Notes under the pieces: generated by a model
What the model was told of the DNA's origin: nothing
What the model saw: the letters and a program-made list of their open reading frames with translations, nothing else
Database searches by the model: none
Made by a program: the position numbers and the translations under genes
Shown here: positions 58,441-64,000 of the stretch, piece after piece
Position numbering within the stretch: the stretch's first letter is position 1
How the letters are laid out: each line of letters begins with the position of its first letter
Origin: Mytilus galloprovincialis
Taxonomy: Eukaryota; Mollusca; Bivalvia; Mytilida; Mytilidae
DNA: 64,000 bases
Direction of reading: 5' to 3'
Assembly (NCBI RefSeq): GCF_965363235.1
Contig: NC_134845.1
Span: 8,432,101 to 8,496,100, forward strand

Positions 58441-61400
58441 CTATAAAATAAACAAATACATATAACTATTCACTTTCAAGTATTTGTTTTTCATATATAG
58501 CAAGCAAATAATTCAACCTAGAACTTAAAGTTGCTTGGTTCAACTTCATTATGACTCTTGTGGATAGTTGTCTCATTGGCATTCATATCATATCTACTTA
58601 TTTTTTATGAAGATAGAAGGACCCCAAGTAAATAATTCTGCCACTTTTAAATTTACTGCTTTTCCTTATTGTTTACTGAACATTTTATCTATAACTTAAA
58701 ATATTGGTGAGAGAAAACATATATATTTTCAGACCTGGCCTTGAAGGCATAAAACTTTACTCAGTGCTCGGAGCACAAAAATCATGCTCGAAACATGAAA
58801 TCCAGCAATTTGTTTGGTTGATTTTCGAGTCTGAGTACAAAAATCATGCTCGAAAGTTTTATGACCATGAGGCCTGGATTCTCTATGATTGAAGCTTATG
58901 GGTATTTTGTTGGATTTTTAATATTTGTTCACGCTACATCAGTAAATTCATGTGATCTAATCATAATAAAGACAAACTGAATAACTAACACTTACTTTAG
59001 GTGCCATTATCTGTGTAACTTTGTTGACAGCCCAGGCTGGAAGCTTTCCTGTTAAGAGAAGACATTCTTTAGATGTATGTATATGTGAGACAATGGAAGT
59101 CTGCAACATATTGAGAAATGTTGTACATGGAATTGAGACAAATTTACAATATCAAAGAATTTTTTAATGAGCAACCCCATGGTTACCTCAAACTAGAGGC
59201 TGTCAAGAGCCTGTATCTCTCACCTGACTCTACTTGGTTTTTTGAAATCATATAAAAAAAAGATAAAATTTGGTTTAATACTGTTAATTCAGAAATTATT
59301 GCGAGGTTTTTATTATTGGGAAAAATGCGACAGAATTGTAAACGCAATAATTTAAACTCGCATTTTGAAATATTTTATATGAATTAAACAGAATTTTTCT
59401 CAAAATAGTAAAAAATAAAATCGCATTTGAGTCTAAAATGGCAAAATCGCAATAATAAATGCACGCAACAATTTCTGAATTAACAGTATTGCATTCCATT
59501 CTGTGGTTTTCTAAAAGAAGACATATGTATGCATTTCCCATAGGGTCCTATGTTAAAGTAAGTCCCCACACTGGGGTCCATCTTGGATGTTGGATGGGCA
59601 ACAAAGTAACAACACTTGGTCAGCACCTTCATGCTATGTTTGGTTTCAATCCATTCAGTGGTTCTCTAAAAGAAGACATTTGTATGTATTTCCAATAGGG
59701 TCCTATGTTAAACTAAGTCCCCCAGTGGTTCTCTAGAAGTTCAAAATGTCAAAAGTTAAACGACAACGAGGAAGGATGCCAAGTGATGAGAAAAGCTCAC
59801 TTGGCCCTTCGGGCAAGGTGAGCTAAATAGGGAAGAGCATATCTGACTTTTCTAATTACTTAGATATTTTTTTAGCATGTGAAATGGAATTCCTTAATGT
59901 TTAAAGTATTTGCTGGAGACACGCATGTAAACTGATATATTTTACATTTGCCATTTCAAAGAATTTTATAGCAGACTATGAAGTATGGACTTTGCTCATT
60001 GCTAAAGGCAGTATGGTGACTTATTGTTTGTAATTTCTGTGTCCATTGGTCACTTGTGAACAGCTGTATTGATGGCAATCATACCACATCATTTTTTTTA
60101 TGTGTTCCTTCATAGAGTGTTTGATTATGATTGAAACAAATATATAAACTGACAGGTGTCTTCTCCTTTAGCATCTGACTAAAAAATGTCTCTACCTTCA
60201 GCTTTTGAGAGAGAAAAAGTAAGCTGACATAAATATATGAGACACCTGTGTAAATTATATATGTAAATTACAATTTGTCCATATCTATCACATGTGTAAT
60301 GACATAGATATAGGAAGATGTGGTGTGAGTGCCAATGAGACAACTCTCCATACAAATAACAATTTAAAAAGTAAACCATTATAGGTTAAAGTACGGCCTT
60401 CAACACGGAGCCTTGGCTCACACCGAACAACAAGCTATAAAGGGCCCCAAAATTACTATTGTAAAACCATTCAAACGGGAAAACCAACGGTCTAATCTAT
60501 ATAAACAAAACGAGAAACGAGAAACATGTATATATTACATAAACAAACGACAACTACTGTACATCAGATTCCTGACTTAGGACAGGTGCAAACATTTGCA
60601 GCAGGATTACATGTGTCCTTACCTTTAGGGTCTGACTGAGATACATATGTGAACTGACATTTGTTTCCTTCCATCTTTCTAACTAAATACCCTGTTAAAT
60701 ATGACACACCTCGTATATAGCCTTTCTTTGGCAGGGCTTTCTACAACAACAACAAAACATTAGTTTATAATACTTTCCATTCAATGATTGTTTATATTAA
60801 TATATAAAGTACAACTTATTAGTTCTTTACAATTAATTAGTATCTATTCATATATATTAATAAACAGCTACAATGATTGTAAAATGTATTTCAATTTGTA
60901 TTTCATCATTACCGTTACATAACAGCCATGACAGTAAACCCTTATGATTGAAAATATAAAAACAGTTTTATATAGTTAAATAGCACTTTCTATACAACTT
61001 CCAGCAGTTTGGTCCTTGGAAAAATGAGTAAAATGTCAACAATCATTAACTGCCTGATACTTTTATAGCTTAAAGTATTGTAAGAGCTTTGATCATTGTT
61101 GAAGGCTGTACAGCACCCTATGGTTGTTTAACATACCAATGTAAGTGTTCGTAACATTTGTCTTAACCTTTTCCTCTAACTAAATAATTGAGGGTTAAAA
61201 AACAATGGATCTTTTAACTTAAATGTCTTGAAATATCTGTTAATTGTATGCATTTTATGATATATTCTTAGATTATCTGAAATAATAAGAATTTGATGGA
61301 ACAGTTTGCAAATCAAAACAAATTTCTGAGTTTTATCATTCTTAAAACAAAGAAATTGTTAGCCTCTATCTGATCTGGGGTTGAAGTCATCAAACTTTGC

Positions 61401-62505
61401 TCAGTGCTCAGAGCACAAAACATGAAATCCAGCATTTTGATTGATTGATTTCATTGTATGAGTTTAATAAACTGACTTGAAATAAAGTTTTATGACCTTG
61501 AGGTCTGGTAAATTCTCAAAAGAGATTTTTATCTGAGATAACTACAATGTAGCACCACACTGGTTTGATATATACAATGTATATGTCTAGCGAGACGGCT
61601 ACAGTTCAGGCGATTTGGTGTCACAATATCTAAGTAGCATGGGTTCGAATCCCGGCGAGGGAAGAACAAAAATTTGCGAAAGCAAATTTACAGATCTAAC
61701 ATTGTTGGGTTGATGTTTAGACCAATTGTATATGTATATTTATCTAATTCTATGGAAATATATCCCTTTCCGAAACCCATTGTATAAAAAAATTTAATCA
61801 ACGTGTGGTTGTCGGTGATCTCAGAAGATGATTGACTGAGTCAAATGGTCATAACCTTTCTCAGCTCCCTAAAATGATAAAAATGTTCTAACAGGTGTCA
61901 ATGAAATTGACAACTTCGTGGAAAATGGAAGGCACTCGAGGGGGATTTTATTTCAGAAAAAGAGGAATTTTTTCTTTTAATCATTAGAGAAACAGATTAT
62001 TACATAGTAACGAGTGATTATTGGATTTATCCAATCTTGATAGTTAAATTATAAATTTTAAAGTCCTCGCCGAGACTTGGACTTTAAAATTGATAGTTTA
62101 ACTATCCTGATTGGATTTTTCGGATAATCCACTTGTATCAATGTAATAATCTATATGTAATATATATATTAAATATGTAAAACAATAAATGCAAAATTGA
62201 AATTGCAGAAAAGTTTTATTAGGAGTTTTTACAAATTCATGAATACTTTATCTAAAATCATCAGAATGTCAAAATCACTTGAAACAAGTGATTAACGAAA
62301 TCTAAAATCACTACAAAAAAAAAAACATGCACTTAAATGAATCAGGAAAGATAATGTTGACATTTTTAGTGTAAGGGAATATGCATTCCAGTTATATATT
62401 TTACCTGATGGTTTACGGAGTGATTTATAATGCAGTACTGTGCTCCCATATCTAACCATGACCTTTGTGTAACAAAATCACGACTCTTGAATGGCCGGCA
62501 TTTCA
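58207..62505 (-). CDS. STARD10: STARD10-like START-domain lipid-transfer protein, last four coding exons
   Basis: Minus-strand exons 62405-62505, 60623-60740, 58996-59048 and 58207-58440 join in frame (phases 0, 1, 0) with AG/GT borders. The joined residues follow the C-terminal half of vertebrate STARD10: PFKSRDFVTQRSWLDMG, then ALPKKGYIRGVSYLTGYL, QFTYVSQSDPKG, LPAWAVNKVTQIMAPK, KACLSYQKWK and FKPWLNPEQMTLP. The exon set ends in an acidic Ser-rich tail (DISDEDSSD) and TGA at 58207-58209. START proteins of this type bind phosphatidylcholine and phosphatidylethanolamine in the cytosol. The N-terminal half and the start codon lie beyond the right edge. A SINE, MITEs and family Z copies occupy the introns. 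Confidence 0.9.
58996..59048 (-). CDS. STARD10: STARD10-like exon (53 nt)
   Basis: Bounded by 'cttaacag' and 'gtaagtg' on the minus strand. It encodes KLPAWAVNKVTQIMAPK, which matches the lipid-pocket helix region of STARD10. Confidence 0.88.
59281..59486 (-). mobile_element. 206-bp MITE, copy 2, antisense
   Basis: The ends 'ctgttaattcagaaattatt' and 'aatttctgaattaacag' are perfect inverted ends flanked by TA at 59279-59280 and 59487-59488. Same family as 54036-54239, in the opposite orientation, within a STARD10-like intron. Confidence 0.92.
59487..59830. repeat. Diverged internal repeat in a STARD10-like intron
   Basis: 'aaagaagacatatgtatgca' / 'cctatgttaaagtaagtccc' and 'aaagaagacatttgtatgta' / 'cctatgttaaactaagtccc' are two copies about 165 bp apart, followed by 'cttggcccttcgggcaaggt'. 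Transposon-tail type, non-coding. Confidence 0.65.
59960..60095 (+). repeat. Family Z fragment
   Basis: 'tatagcagactatgaagtat', 'gctcattgctaaaggcagta', 'gatggcaatcataccacatc'. Confidence 0.7.
60295..60610 (-). mobile_element. Near-complete family Z retroposon, antisense
   Basis: The reverse complement of this block matches 11680-11985 closely, from 'tgcacctgtcctaagtcagg' to 'cactcacaccacatcttcct'. The high identity points to recent copies. It lies just downstream of a STARD10-like donor site. Confidence 0.9.
60623..60740 (-). CDS. STARD10: STARD10-like exon (118 nt)
   Basis: Bounded by 'gttgtag' and 'gtaagg' on the minus strand. It encodes ALPKKGYIRGVSYLTGYL through QFTYVSQSDPK, the central beta-strands of START. 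Confidence 0.9.
61588..61760 (+). mobile_element. tRNA-derived SINE
   Basis: A Pol III A-box-like TAGCGAGACGG at 61588-61598 and a perfect B box GGTTCGAATCC at 61642-61652, spaced as in tRNA-derived promoters. A non-tRNA body follows ('gaacaaaaatttgcgaaagc', 'ttgttgggttgatgtttaga'). There is no acceptor stem, so it is a SINE, not a tRNA gene. Confidence 0.8.
61993..62152. mobile_element. Foldback MITE of about 160 bp
   Basis: The left 'agattattacatag', 'gttaaat', 'attttaaagtcc' is mirrored by 'ggactttaaaat', 'agtttaactatc', 'aatgtaataatct'. The loop is around 'tcgccgagactt'. Intronic. Confidence 0.85.
62405..62505 (-). CDS. STARD10: STARD10-like exon (101 nt)
   Basis: Bounded by 'tatttcag' and 'gtaaaat' on the minus strand. 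It encodes KCRPFKSRDFVTQRSW and then QYCIINHSVNHQ. Confidence 0.88.
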
Positions 62506-64000
62506 CTGAAATAAAACAAAAAAAACTTAGTGGATGTGAGAGATCTTTTATAAGACTCTAACAAAACTTAAATCCTTGGACAACCAGGTGTAAATATTTT
62601 ATAAAAAATACATTTACATATGTAGCAAGGTGCTGAGAAAATTATTGTTACTCTTTTCGAAGTAAAGGAAAATTAAATTGATGTAAAGTTGATGTTGCAA
62701 CATTTATTTCTCTATTTATTTCACTTGACTGGGCGGAGTTTAGCCGGTTCACTCACAATAAACCAGTCCATCTATAGATAGGTGTTTTAGGATAAACTCA
62801 TCAATGAAGTGTCCAGTCATTCGTTTGTAAATTCCTTTGATGACACTGATAGGCAATTAGAAATCAACAATAATTATAACGGCAACCATCCTTATCACAC
62901 ACATTTTCAAATAGATTGTCCTTATGCAAATTAAAAGGTATGCTCCACCCGATCAGTTGAAATAACATTGGAAATAAATGTCCTTGATAAAAAAAAAGTA
63001 TACAACAATTACTTATTATCTGATGCTCATGATGATCATAATGTATCCTGATTTAAGTTTTATACTGTAAAACCACCATATCAAATTCTTGAAATCAATT
63101 TAAATAAAAATGCACCAAAAAAATATAAGCATGATTCAAAACAGTTAAGCATTACTTATACAAGTTTCTATAGTAAGGTATATATGTAACAGTTTGTTTC
63201 TTCCTCTGTGATATTTTATCCTTGGGATAATTTGTCACAGTAATTTTTTTCGAGGCATGGTACTTCACAGGTGAAATTTTTCCAGAGGAGTGAAAATCTA
63301 TCTGTGTTATGCGGATAGTATGTACCGATATATATTTGCCGAACCATATTTCACAGAACCTTGTGAAATAGAGTCCCATTAACTACTATGTAAGTTACTC
63401 GCAATCAATATATACCTGACTATAATTATAAAATGTTTCTCAAAGGTAGAACAAATTTGCATAATTTATCAAAGGGAGGTAATTATGAGCATTTTATATA
63501 AATTTAAAGATATTGATATAATATATTCCTGTATCTATTTCATAGTGAAATTTTTCCTTGAATCTTACTTTTAATTTATTCATTTATATAAAAAGATGAC
63601 TTACAACATGATTTATTAAGACAGATAACATTTCGCAGATAAATACTATCCAGCTGTTAAAATTGCTTTTGTTCCAATATATTGTTATGCTATATGACTT
63701 ACATTTTTTTATTAAAGTCTCACCACATACAACATGATTAAATAATATCATCATAATCAAATTCTTCCATTACTGTTAACAGAAGTAATGCAACTATATT
63801 TCTACCTTTACTTTTTAATTTATTTTTGTACTGATTTCTAAAAATAACTCACTTTTACATGTATCATGTGTATTTCACTTACCTTATTATATATACTTTG
63901 TATATCAAATCAATCATGATATTATTTCACAATTAGAATTTCATGACAAACGAAACAATATCACAGGGAAATATTTTCCTCTGGATAAGAAAATAACAAC
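62506..64000. other. Intron of the STARD10-like gene
   Basis: No upstream START exon could be found between here and the edge. There is no array or retroelement tail; short AT-rich open frames only. Confidence 0.4.

Noticed and set aside
61588-61660. Functional tRNA gene
   Set aside because: A and B boxes are present, but no paired acceptor stem or anticodon stem could be drawn, and a SINE body follows.

Overview
The window looks like nuclear DNA of a bivalve mollusc, most probably a marine mussel (Mytilus or a close relative). The sequence is AT-rich, genes have introns with GT/AG borders, and several families of short retroelement tails, MITEs and minisatellites are scattered throughout. 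The species is inferred from these repeat families and from the expanded B-box/TRIM-like genes, not from a database match.

Layout. 1-1800: a 50-bp tandem array and a long palindrome. 1799-8048, + strand: 3' exons of a multi-exon, cysteine-rich, Thr-rich gene, probably secreted, whose 5' part lies off the left edge. One of its introns holds a 1.9-kb minisatellite that runs to within a few bases of a micro-exon acceptor. 8256-10986: a candidate non-autonomous Helitron carrying the 3' end of a reverse transcriptase element. 11217-17100: inverted-repeat elements, including a perfect 48-bp palindrome, and nested retroelement tails. 17590-19750: a broken LTR-retrotransposon-like fossil.

19960-45850: a tandem segmental duplication with a unit of about 11.7 kb. 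Unit A is about 19960-31700 and unit B starts at about 31704. Each carries a minus-strand, single-exon B-box/coiled-coil/propeller gene. The A copy is full length with one in-frame TGA at codon 48. The B copy is a pseudogene with an inserted repeat and a lost start codon. Differences between A and B record later insertions, with empty sites visible in the other copy. A third, intact paralogue of 566 residues lies at 47203-48903, also on the minus strand.

48950-58200: non-coding sequence with MITEs and a four-copy, 168-bp core-repeat element. 58207-62505, minus strand: the last four coding exons of a STARD10-like START-domain lipid-transfer protein, with 5' exons off the right edge. A tRNA-derived SINE and a foldback element lie in its introns.

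No operon logic is expected here. The biological themes are birth and death of TRIM-like genes within a tandem duplication, and dense layering of mobile elements around three host genes or families. I found no clear new enzymatic system. The most unusual items are the A/B duplication with its reciprocal empty sites, the Helitron with a repeated 5' end, and the 168-bp repeat that is open in two frames.
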